A stretch of DNA of 32,629 nt from SHLQ01 sp964562985 (lineage in GTDB: Bacteria; Actinomycetota; Acidimicrobiia; Acidimicrobiales; SHLQ01), in contig CAZLWE010000036.1 in assembly GCA_964562985.1 (NCBI GenBank), positions 1 to 32,629 of the forward strand, given 5' to 3'. The notes beneath the pieces were generated by a model that was given only the letters and a program-made list of their open reading frames with translations, was not told the DNA's origin and did not search any database. Positions 24,958-32,199 of this stretch are shown piece by piece; within the stretch, counting starts at the first letter, position 1, and every line of letters begins with the position of its first letter. The position numbers and the translations under genes were made by a program.

Positions 24958-26043
24958 TTAGGTGCGGTCGATGGATTCAAAGACGAAGGTTCGTCGACCA
25001 ATCGATACTCGGGATCCGGTCGTGATAATGCGATCCTCGCCCTCGCCAAGTGGTTCCCAAGAATCGAGATCTTCATTCCAGATCGATGTTCCGTTCGTGG
25101 AACCAAGGTCGCGCAAGACCACGTTCCACTCATCGAGTTCGAGTTCGGCGTGATGACGAGAAACGGTGTCCTCCGCATCGTTTGCTGCCAACGCGGCGAA
25201 CCCTGACTTTGGGTCGGGCTCAGGTTCACGTCCAATGAGATACGACCGATCGATGGTGAACGTGGAACCATCGTCAAACACGAGAAAGCCAAGCGACGGA
25301 CGGATGCCATCGACGAGCCGGTGCGTCAGGTGCACCAGCGATAATCCACACGTCGAGCAGTAGCGGGCGATTGGATTGTTGAAGTGTCCTCGTCCACACT
25401 CGATCCCTTTCACAATTGTTCCGACGTGCCCCTCTGCGGTCTCCGTCTCTTCGACGACGCCAGTCTCGGAGTCGGCGTTCGGGTTGCCTGCAACTGATGG
25501 AGCCGGCAACGGGGCACGGTGCTCGGTTAGGCGAAGGTCAGCGATTTCGAATGAGTCATCAGATCCCGCCTGATCCTCCACAGCGGCTCCGTCGATGAGG
25601 ACTCCGCGACCATGGACAATTCCCGCAACCAAATCAGTTGGTTGGCTTCGAAGCGCATCGACTTCAAAGGGCGCATGACCAAAACCCAGCCATAACGATT
25701 GCCCGGGAGCAGGCTCTTCGACGAGCAGGTCACCGTTTCCGCCGCCGATAGTTTGCTGTGATTCGATGTCCTCGCAAAGGCCACCACCGCGACAGATAAC
25801 CTGTGAGCCGCCCGACCCGTAGACGGTGGCTGCGAAGTTCGCGAGCTCCAAGCCGCGGAGCCGCTCGAGCGTGGTGTCAACAGCCGGCTGATCTCGGAGG
25901 CCATCTGGGCCGATCGGGACTAAAACGTCAACGGCCTTGTGCACTTCGGCTTCCGGGCCGCCGAGGACGGCAACTCCTCCGTTCCAACGGACCAAGAGGC
26001 CCTCCCCCTCAACGGGGATCATTCGGTCGATGGCGTGATTCAC
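24958..26043 (-). CDS. Zinc-ribbon and FHA domain protein
   Basis: This 361-residue protein is the last gene of the accessory operon. Residues 1-150 are an uncharacterised domain; 155-210 are acidic and likely disordered; 216-232 form a probable zinc site (C216, H220, C229, C232); 262-361 are an FHA domain with G271/R272, S295-RHH and GSTNG at 314-318, the residues that read phosphothreonine. Its GTG overlaps the stop of the kinase gene as GTGA, so it is an obvious candidate substrate or reader of that kinase. No transmembrane segment is visible. Confidence 0.85.
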   Translation of the reverse strand: MNHAIDRMIPVEGEGLLVRWNGGVAVLGGPEAEVHKAVDVLVPIGPDGLRDQPAVDTTLERLRGLELANFAATVYGSGGSQVICRGGGLCEDIESQQTIGGGNGDLLVEEPAPGQSLWLGFGHAPFEVDALRSQPTDLVAGIVHGRGVLIDGAAVEDQAGSDDSFEIADLRLTEHRAPLPAPSVAGNPNADSETGVVEETETAEGHVGTIVKGIECGRGHFNNPIARYCSTCGLSLVHLTHRLVDGIRPSLGFLVFDDGSTFTIDRSYLIGREPEPDPKSGFAALAANDAEDTVSRHHAELELDEWNVVLRDLGSTNGTSIWNEDLDSWEPLGEGEDRIITTGSRVSIGRRTFVFESIDRT

Positions 26044-26843
26044 AATGACGCGCTTTCAAGTAGTGCCTCGGCAAAGGCAATGGTGGTCGGGTATCGGTCG
26101 TGGGGCTCGGGTGCCAGACATCGCTCGATCACCGGCCGGATGGCTGTGGGGATCGATTCGTCGACCCTCGGGGCCTCGTGGAGGATCGTTCGCAGGACGG
26201 TGAGGACATCTTTGCCTTCAATGTCTTGGAACAGTGGCTTGCCCGATATCGCCGTATGGAGCGTCGCACCAAAGGACCATAAGTCGGTTGCGCGCGACGC
26301 CGTTGCGCCGCGGACAAGTTCCGGAGCAAGAAAGTGCGAAGTACCGACAGGCCCATGCCCGGTGGCCCGCTGACCCGGATCCAACATTTGCGCGAGTCCA
26401 AGATCGTTGAGGTGACCCCGGGATCCCTTGAGCAACACTTTGCTTGGTCTGATGTCGCGGTGCGCGATCCCGGCGTCGTGGAGCCTTTGACAGGCGGTCG
26501 CGGCGTCAGCTACGGCCTGCACGACCGTTGCCTCAGGGAGTGGAACGACCGGGGTCTCTAGCGACCCATCGGGAAAGAATGGCGAAGCGTAGAAGAGCCG
26601 ACCAGCCTGTTGGCCGGCATCGATGATTGGGACAAGATGCTCGGAATCTATTGCGGCGTAGACCCGAAGCTCGTTTGCCATTCGCATGAAGTCGTTCTCG
26701 GAATGGTGGGTGCTGAGCACCTTCACTACGACAAGCGCGTCAGGCTCCAGTTCAAGTCGGTCGGGTGGGCGGGCTAACCAGTACTCACCGTGGTTCCCTG
26801 CGCCCAGTTCATCGACGAGGTCGTAGTCAGCGACCTTACTCAT
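26040..26843 (-). CDS. Atypical Ser/Thr protein kinase, kinase domain only
   Basis: The 267-residue protein is a bare eukaryotic-like kinase domain with no membrane helix or PASTA repeats. It has a glycine loop GAGNHG (14-19), K41 in VVVKVL, E58 as the likely helix-C glutamate, HRD at 128-130, DLG at 147-149 and APEL. Two catalytic-loop residues are unusual: R132 instead of Lys, and K135 instead of the metal-binding Asn. It may be weakly active or a pseudokinase. The ATG at 26843 overlaps the upstream permease stop by eight bases (ATGAGTAA); a longer frame would run into that gene. Confidence 0.88.
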   Translation of the reverse strand: MSKVADYDLVDELGAGNHGEYWLARPPDRLELEPDALVVVKVLSTHHSENDFMRMANELRVYAAIDSEHLVPIIDAGQQAGRLFYASPFFPDGSLETPVVPLPEATVVQAVADAATACQRLHDAGIAHRDIRPSKVLLKGSRGHLNDLGLAQMLDPGQRATGHGPVGTSHFLAPELVRGATASRATDLWSFGATLHTAISGKPLFQDIEGKDVLTVLRTILHEAPRVDESIPTAIRPVIERCLAPEPHDRYPTTIAFAEALLESASL

Positions 26844-28065
26844 GGATGTTTTCCGAATAACTTGCGGACACTTCCACCGAGTCACGGGTCAGTGTCGTGG
26901 ATCGTGAAGCCCGGGCAGCACGCAGTCGGAAGAACCGCGCGAGTCCAATGACTCCGAGGACACCAACAAGCGCTCCAGTAATGGCGTATACGAGAAGGCC
27001 TACCGATGTCCGAAGTTCCGACAGAAACAAAACCGTCGTGATCACTTCGATACTGCCGAGAGCGACGACAGCCATCGTTAGTGTGCGCGCCTTGAGCTTG
27101 CTGGCGACGAGCGCTCCCATCGGGGCGCCCCACGCGACGATCGGAGCGGCCGCTAGCCACATCCCGACTAGGTCAGCCCGGCGAGGGGTTTGAGGCTCCG
27201 GTAGTACTTCACCGCCAACGGTTGCGACTTCGCCCCCGGCGGTGAACCCGATCTGAAATTGGCCATCCAGGATCGCCATGACAAAGAAGCCGACGATCGA
27301 GACCGCTGTCATGGTGAGGACGCTTGTTGGAACACCGACGGTGCTCCGGATACCCAGTATCACCACGAGGAAGAGATAGATCATGACGTCGGCGCCAGAG
27401 CCCAATAGCGCCGAGGCAACGCCACCCAGGGTCGCGAAACCAAGCATCATCGCGACCAGAGTTCGATCCTGTGTCGGAATGTCGCCGCTCACAGAACGAA
27501 TCGGCGTTCGGAACGCGACGATCGTTGCGGCGGTCATGGCGAGCACAATCAACGTGAAGGTCACCTTGACGAACTCTCCGGGAAGGTTCACTGGGGCGAA
27601 TGGCTGGGAGAAGTCAGCGAGCAACAGCAAGGTCGCGACAAACCCCGCTATACCGCATGCTGCACCGGCTGCAACCGCCCGCCAAACCACCGGACTTCGC
27701 CGAATCAGAATCGATATCGATGCTGCGGTCATACCGACCGCCTGGATCGAGAGTGAGAAACTTCGTGCGGTTTCCGAGGGAATCGCGAGGGCCTTGGTAA
27801 AGACGGGGAAGGCAACCGCACCTCCTCCTTGGGGAGTTGCGCCAGCCACGAAGCTTCCAAAAACCATGGTTGTCGCCGCGATGCCATGATCGGAAACGCG
27901 GCCCCACAACTCCAGAGCGGTCACGGCTATCACCCAGATGGCGGTGACCGAACCCGAAACAAGAAACGCCGTTTGCTGACGTCGATTGGCGACGCTCTGT
28001 CGAGCCGCCTGTCCTTGGTCGATCAGCGCATCGGGGTCGAATTGCAGGTTAGGCAAATCGACCAC
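26836..28065 (-). CDS. TauE/SafE-like membrane permease
   Basis: The 409-residue polytopic protein has about eight to nine hydrophobic segments. Two halves start with related motifs, VAGATPQGGGAVAFPVF and a later ASALLGSGADVMIYLFL, typical of the internally duplicated TauE/SafE family, which exports sulfite or organosulfonates. It is longer than most members (about 250), with a roughly 30-residue N-terminal soluble segment and a Glu/Ser-rich tail. I chose GTG at 28065, seven bases after GGAGG, overlapping the upstream gene by 17 bases. The substrate is unknown; the oxidoreductase and kinase partners suggest regulated transport of a sulfur or other small compound, which is speculative. Confidence 0.8.
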   Translation of the reverse strand: MVDLPNLQFDPDALIDQGQAARQSVANRRQQTAFLVSGSVTAIWVIAVTALELWGRVSDHGIAATTMVFGSFVAGATPQGGGAVAFPVFTKALAIPSETARSFSLSIQAVGMTAASISILIRRSPVVWRAVAAGAACGIAGFVATLLLLADFSQPFAPVNLPGEFVKVTFTLIVLAMTAATIVAFRTPIRSVSGDIPTQDRTLVAMMLGFATLGGVASALLGSGADVMIYLFLVVILGIRSTVGVPTSVLTMTAVSIVGFFVMAILDGQFQIGFTAGGEVATVGGEVLPEPQTPRRADLVGMWLAAAPIVAWGAPMGALVASKLKARTLTMAVVALGSIEVITTVLFLSELRTSVGLLVYAITGALVGVLGVIGLARFFRLRAARASRSTTLTRDSVEVSASYSENIHE

Positions 28066-28465
28066 CGCGATACCTCCACCGTGGCACCACTGCTCGCAGC
28101 GGACCGTGAAGGACAAACCAGATCAAGGTCCATGTCGTCACGAAATGTATAAGGAACGCACCGAGTGGAGCGTCGAGCAGAAGCCACACGACCACCCCCT
28201 CGTTTATCGCTGTTAGGAGGCCAAGCCCGGTTGGCCAATCCTTTTCCCATCGGAACTGTTGCAACCCGTGATATAGCGGCTCCCACACCACGAGTCCGAT
28301 GACCAGAATCAGTCCCAATGCCTGAAGGGTGACGTTTAGGGTTTCCGAGTAGCCAACGTCGGTGAAGAGCGCGGCAATGACGGTCACGGCCAAGGTCCAC
28401 GGAAGCCCAATGACGACGATGAGAATGAGGCGGGTCTGGAGTCGCCCGATCAGGGTGGGGGTCAC
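28049..28465 (-). CDS. Four-helix membrane protein of unknown function
   Basis: This 138-residue protein starts at a GTG at 28465 that overlaps the stop of the upstream gene (GTGA), with a strong AAAGGAGGTGG ahead of it. It has four hydrophobic segments (about 12-33, 41-62, 70-92 and 95-117), a central loop QQFRWEKDWPTG and a basic C-terminal tail RWRYRGGRF. I do not recognise the family. It is placed between the oxidoreductase and the permease and overlaps both, so it is probably a subunit or accessory protein of the same membrane function. Confidence 0.8.
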   Translation of the reverse strand: MTPTLIGRLQTRLILIVVIGLPWTLAVTVIAALFTDVGYSETLNVTLQALGLILVIGLVVWEPLYHGLQQFRWEKDWPTGLGLLTAINEGVVVWLLLDAPLGAFLIHFVTTWTLIWFVLHGPLRAVVPRWRYRGGRFA

Positions 28466-30087
28466 GCAGCCACCTCCTTTGGTGCCTGGCTTCGCAGCCA
28501 TCTCATCCATTCCCTGGTTGAGCGAAGGGCTTTCAGGCGTGGAATTTCGCCGGCCTGTGCGAGGTCGTCGGCGATTGCGAGGGCCGCGTATTGCAGCCCG
28601 AGGAAGGAGTCGACACCCGCGTAGTAGCCACCGAGGGTTATCGAACCGGAGGCATATAGTCGACCGGTTTCGCTTCGAGTGCCGAGGACCTCGAATGCAG
28701 GCGATACGTCGAGGCGACCAAAGTCTGAGCGGCCCGCTCCCCCTTTGTCGAGAAGGTCCCGGAGGAATCGGTTCTCGGTGATGTCGGCATCGAGACCGGT
28801 GGCATCGATAATGAAATTGGCCGGAAGGGTCTCGACCGTGCCGTCCTTGGTCTTCACGGTGGTGGCAATGGACTGATCTGGCCCAGGCTCAACACTTTGC
28901 ACCGAGCCGATGACTTCGCGATACCAGCCTTGCTGTCGCCCACGTTCGAGTTGGTCTTTCCAGGACTGCCGTGGAGCCGTGTTGGTGCCGCCCATCTGGC
29001 GGATCAATTCGACGCGACCGGGACCGTCGAGGCTCTCGAGCTTGTCCTTGAGTTGGCCTCCCCATGCTGCCTTGGGAAAGTTGAAGCCTTGATATGCCCA
29101 TCCGTTCTTGCCCGGGCGACGGAACAGGGCAGAGTCGCCCTGAGGCTCCGAGACATAATTGCGGAACAGGTGGACGACCGAAGTTTGCGCACCATGATGC
29201 TCCCGGTCGTCTAAGAGACGTTGGAGAATTCGCGAGCCCACAATGCCGCTTCCGCGGACGAGCACGGTGGAAGGCCTGCGTCGACACTCCTCGTACACCT
29301 GATCGTGTGGCTCGTACGCGTTCACCACCCGAGTTCGTTCGTCGTAGGTCTCGCGGTATGCCTGGAGGTCGCCCAGAAATTTCACACCGGGATAGCCCAC
29401 AGCCACGTGCACGTGGCGAGATCGAATGACCTTGCGTAGTGGCGCGCCGTCACCGGTGACTGCGCTGTCGAGCGGAGTCATCACGGTGAAGTAGCCGCCC
29501 CCAACTCGTCGCCGCACCAAGCGCACTCGCGCAGGCTGGACCATGTCTTTCCAGCCGATCCGCTCGGCTTCTTTGTCGACGCTCTCATAGACGTGCCCGG
29601 CCCGCGGCGTGTAGTAGTCGTGAGAGAACGGCTCACCGAAGACATTGAGCAGCGGGCGAATCGTGCGTTCCCGGATCGCTTCGCGCCAGGCGTAGCTCGG
29701 GAATCCCCAGATGTTGTCCATCGTCGAACCGGCGTCGCTTCGAAGCCGCTCAGCGTCAGGGATCTGAGAGTTCTTGGCGAGGTATCGGTACGTACGAGTC
29801 GGGCTGTCGCCGTCGCCGACTACCACGATGTCTTTGGTGCTGACACCGAAGACGCGAAGTGTGTCGGCAAGCGCGAACGAACCGAGCCCGCCGCCGATCG
29901 AAACGACGAGCGCATCCGATACCGACATCGATGACGCGTCTACATCGTCATCGTCCCACCACTCCTTGGCCAGAAGCTCTTCAGTTAACGGATCTCCCGT
30001 AGAACTCTGATTCTCTTTTGGTTGCGCTGCATCAACATCACGCTCACCAGTTCCCGCGAACTCGGACAAGGTCCCCACCTCTTCCAC
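28462..30087 (-). CDS. FAD/NAD(P)-binding oxidoreductase, first gene of the accessory operon
   Basis: This protein of up to 541 residues has an FAD-binding Rossmann motif VVSIGGGLGS (61-70), a second Rossmann motif VLVRGSGIVGS (275-285) and a C-terminal IIDATGLDAD element, an organisation seen in flavin-dependent monooxygenases and other two-dinucleotide-binding oxidoreductases. The first 50 residues are acidic and disordered. The frame starts with GTG at 30087; an in-frame ATG about 54 codons on, just before the Rossmann fold, is an alternative. No transmembrane helix or signal peptide is seen. The substrate is unknown. Confidence 0.8.
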   Translation of the reverse strand: MEEVGTLSEFAGTGERDVDAAQPKENQSSTGDPLTEELLAKEWWDDDDVDASSMSVSDALVVSIGGGLGSFALADTLRVFGVSTKDIVVVGDGDSPTRTYRYLAKNSQIPDAERLRSDAGSTMDNIWGFPSYAWREAIRERTIRPLLNVFGEPFSHDYYTPRAGHVYESVDKEAERIGWKDMVQPARVRLVRRRVGGGYFTVMTPLDSAVTGDGAPLRKVIRSRHVHVAVGYPGVKFLGDLQAYRETYDERTRVVNAYEPHDQVYEECRRRPSTVLVRGSGIVGSRILQRLLDDREHHGAQTSVVHLFRNYVSEPQGDSALFRRPGKNGWAYQGFNFPKAAWGGQLKDKLESLDGPGRVELIRQMGGTNTAPRQSWKDQLERGRQQGWYREVIGSVQSVEPGPDQSIATTVKTKDGTVETLPANFIIDATGLDADITENRFLRDLLDKGGAGRSDFGRLDVSPAFEVLGTRSETGRLYASGSITLGGYYAGVDSFLGLQYAALAIADDLAQAGEIPRLKALRSTREWMRWLRSQAPKEVAA

Positions 30088-30099
30088 GTCTGAATTAAA

Positions 30100-30119
30100 T
30101 TGTTACCGCACGATAACAA
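30100..30119. promoter_or_regulatory. 20-bp palindrome, candidate operator
   Basis: TTGTTACCGCACGATAACAA reads nearly the same on both strands: arms of nine bases match at eight positions around a CA centre. It lies 13 bp upstream of the oxidoreductase GTG at 30087, where a bound dimeric regulator would block that operon. The regulator is not encoded in the window as far as I can tell. Confidence 0.5.
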
Positions 30120-30150
30120 CGTTCACCGGCCTCGTCTATCGCAGAGCCGT

Positions 30151-30173
30151 TTTCATCACATGATTTAATGAAA
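30151..30173. promoter_or_regulatory. 23-bp AT-rich imperfect palindrome, second candidate operator
   Basis: TTTCAT at 30151-30156 is mirrored by ATGAAA at 30168-30173, and nine of eleven arm positions match. It lies in an AT-rich part of the divergent intergenic region, upstream of both the oxidoreductase operon and the cyclase gene. It could be an operator or part of the minus-strand promoter. Confidence 0.4.
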
Positions 30174-30241
30174 CCGTTGTATAGGGCACGGACACATAGG
30201 TTCTCAGAGACTCCGTCCGGCTTCGCGCCCGTCGGCTACAA

Positions 30242-30276
30242 GTGACGAGGAGGGCAGGCGCGGCTACGATACGCGC
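30242..30276 (+). promoter_or_regulatory. Probable leaderless promoter of the FHA-cyclase gene
   Basis: GTGACG (30242-30247) and TACGAT (30265-30270) are separated by exactly 17 bp. The predicted transcription start falls on the A of the ATG at 30277. An AGGAGGG at 30248 is too far from the ATG to serve as a ribosome site, which also supports leaderless initiation. Confidence 0.5.
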
Positions 30277-31290
30277 ATGGTGGGGAACGTGATACGTGTA
30301 ACTCAGCCCGGTCGGGCGCCACTCGTTGTTGTGGTCGAAGCACGGCTGGAGTTGGGGCGCGAATGCGACGGGTTGCTGTTGAGCGACGAACGCGTCTCCC
30401 GCCGCCATGTGGAGATCACCTACGACGGCTCCCGTTTGATCGCGTCCGATCTTGGATCGAGCAACGGAACATTCCTTGACGGAGAACGCATTACGAGCGC
30501 GGTCGCGCTGCTGGGATCTAGCGAACTTGTCTTGGGCGACACGCGGATCACCGTGCAATCCCTCGATCCCACCCCGGCAGCTGGTGTACGAGAAACCGTG
30601 AGCGGAGTCCGGAGCACAACGGTGGTGGGCGACAGCTCCGGAGGGGCGAGCGTACGACCTGTTAAACCGCAATCCGCCAACGCTGATCTACGCCAGACCA
30701 GCATCGAGAGCGTGGCCATGGGAGTTACGCAAAATGATCAGGCGGCGATTCGTAGCAGCGTGAGCGAGGACGCCACCGTCACCATCATGTTCTCCGATAT
30801 CGAGAGCTCGACGGAGCTGGCGCTATCGATGGGTGACGTCGAGTGGATGGAGGTGCTCGGACACCACAACTCGATTTTCGAGACTGCGGTCGAGAACCAT
30901 GGCGGGCGAATCATCAAGAACCAGGGCGATGGTTACATGATCTCGTTCGGGAGCGCCCGACGCGCGCTACTTTGTGCGGCCGAGGTCCAACGACAACTCG
31001 AGCAAAGGTACCGCGAGGACCCGCGCACGGGGATGCGAGTTCGGATGGGTTGCCATACCGGCGAAGCGCTGCACGACTCGGCCGGCGACTTGTTCGGCCG
31101 ACACGTCATCATCGCTGCCCGCGTGGCCAACTTGGCTGACGGTGGACAAGTCCTGGTCTCCTCAGTCGTACGAGATATCACCGCGCCGCGAGGCGACCTC
31201 ACGTTTGGCGAACCCCGTCCCGTGGAGCTGAAAGGTGTGGACGGTTCACACCACGTGTACGACTTCGACTGGATGTCCGAACCGACCTAG
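30277..31290 (+). CDS. FHA domain-class III nucleotide cyclase
   Basis: The 337-residue protein has an N-terminal FHA domain (about 15-95: G27/R28, S41-RRH and GSSNG at 60-64) and a C-terminal class III cyclase domain (about 165-335). Metal aspartates D174 (FSDIESST) and D218 (GDGYM), the substrate lysine K214 and transition-state R282 are present. The transition-state Asn usually four residues before that Arg is replaced by Ile278. Adenylate cyclase is likelier than guanylate, but specificity is not certain. Phosphothreonine binding by the FHA domain could link kinase signalling to cyclic-nucleotide synthesis. Its TAG overlaps the opposing gene's TAG in a shared CTAG. Confidence 0.88.
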   Translation: MVGNVIRVTQPGRAPLVVVVEARLELGRECDGLLLSDERVSRRHVEITYDGSRLIASDLGSSNGTFLDGERITSAVALLGSSELVLGDTRITVQSLDPTPAAGVRETVSGVRSTTVVGDSSGGASVRPVKPQSANADLRQTSIESVAMGVTQNDQAAIRSSVSEDATVTIMFSDIESSTELALSMGDVEWMEVLGHHNSIFETAVENHGGRIIKNQGDGYMISFGSARRALLCAAEVQRQLEQRYREDPRTGMRVRMGCHTGEALHDSAGDLFGRHVIIAARVANLADGGQVLVSSVVRDITAPRGDLTFGEPRPVELKGVDGSHHVYDFDWMSEPT

Positions 31291-32075
31291 GCCCGGATTT
31301 CGGCGGCCTTATCTTCGTTGATGTCGAGAAGATCGAGGATGTCGTCTTCATCGTCATCAACCGGACCGGGTGCCAGGTAGCCGGCGACGAATCCAATGAT
31401 GCCGGCGATGGCGGTGATCGTTATCCATGCTGCAGTGTTCAGCGGCCAAAGTCGCAGTAGCGAAAAGGCAACCGAGATCGCCAGACCTGCAGCGATTCCT
31501 GAGTAGGCGAAGCGAACACCTCGCAGGAACCGATTAGCCGGCAGCTGACGTGTGGTCATCCGCGTGAAGTTCCATATCGCCGAGCCAACGAATCCGACGG
31601 CGAGGAGGAGGTTGAAGAGCGTCAACGTCGACCACGCGCCGCCCCGGACATCGAAGGTGGCCTCCTGCGCCCCGAGTGAGTTTCGCTCTGCATCGAAGAC
31701 ATTGACCTGCCCGGCGAGCAAGCCGTTTGCCTGACCGCCGAGGTCGAAGAAGTCGACGGGAACGGTCAGCGATCGAGACTGACCCGGTTCGATGACCTCT
31801 TGAATTGCAGTGTCGTAGCTGAGGAAGGTCATGTCGATCACTTCACCTTCGAGCAAAATATGTTCGACCGTGACCGCTTCAGAGCCAGAGTTGTCGACAA
31901 CGACCTGCAACTCCGCTGTGTTGCCCCGGTCAAGGGTGATTGGATTCGACCGCGACGCTTCGCTCAACGGTTGTCCGTCGAGCGATACCTCCACGGACAG
32001 GTCCTCTCCCACAGATGCTCCACAACCTGTAAGTAGCAGCATCGCTACGCCGATGCCAAAAAGGATTTTCCTCAT
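31287..32075 (-). CDS. Polytopic lipoprotein of unknown function
   Basis: I chose the ATG at 32075 (262 residues) because it puts a signal peptide with lipobox LLTGC (C18) at the N terminus; the frame extends 16 codons further. Residues 25-150 look like an extracytoplasmic beta-rich domain (VTVEHILLEGEV, GQSRSLTVPVDFF), similar in feel to CARDB/Ig-like modules. Three hydrophobic segments follow (LFNLLLAVGFVGSAIW, YSGIAAGLAISVAFSLL, WITITAIAGIIGFVAGYLA), then an acidic cytoplasmic tail DDDEDDILDLLDINED. I do not recognise the family. It converges on the cyclase gene with a 4-bp overlap. Confidence 0.75.
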   Translation of the reverse strand: MRKILFGIGVAMLLLTGCGASVGEDLSVEVSLDGQPLSEASRSNPITLDRGNTAELQVVVDNSGSEAVTVEHILLEGEVIDMTFLSYDTAIQEVIEPGQSRSLTVPVDFFDLGGQANGLLAGQVNVFDAERNSLGAQEATFDVRGGAWSTLTLFNLLLAVGFVGSAIWNFTRMTTRQLPANRFLRGVRFAYSGIAAGLAISVAFSLLRLWPLNTAAWITITAIAGIIGFVAGYLAPGPVDDDEDDILDLLDINEDKAAEIRA

Positions 32076-32156
32076 ACGTTCCCACCGCCTATATTGAGTA
32101 AGGTTCGATCGTAGATCAGGCACAGCAGTTATTGCAACGCTGCGAACACTCCGATA

Positions 32157-32174
32157 GCCCAGGAAAATCTGGGC
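32157..32174 (+). promoter_or_regulatory. Small hairpin upstream of the secreted protein gene
   Basis: GCCCAG-GAAAAT-CTGGGC forms a perfect 6-bp stem with a 6-nt loop, 25 bp before the GTG at 32200. It may be a 5'-UTR structure or the end of an operator; nothing further supports a role. Confidence 0.3.
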
Positions 32175-32199
32175 GGCAACAAATAGAGGTGGGACTCAG

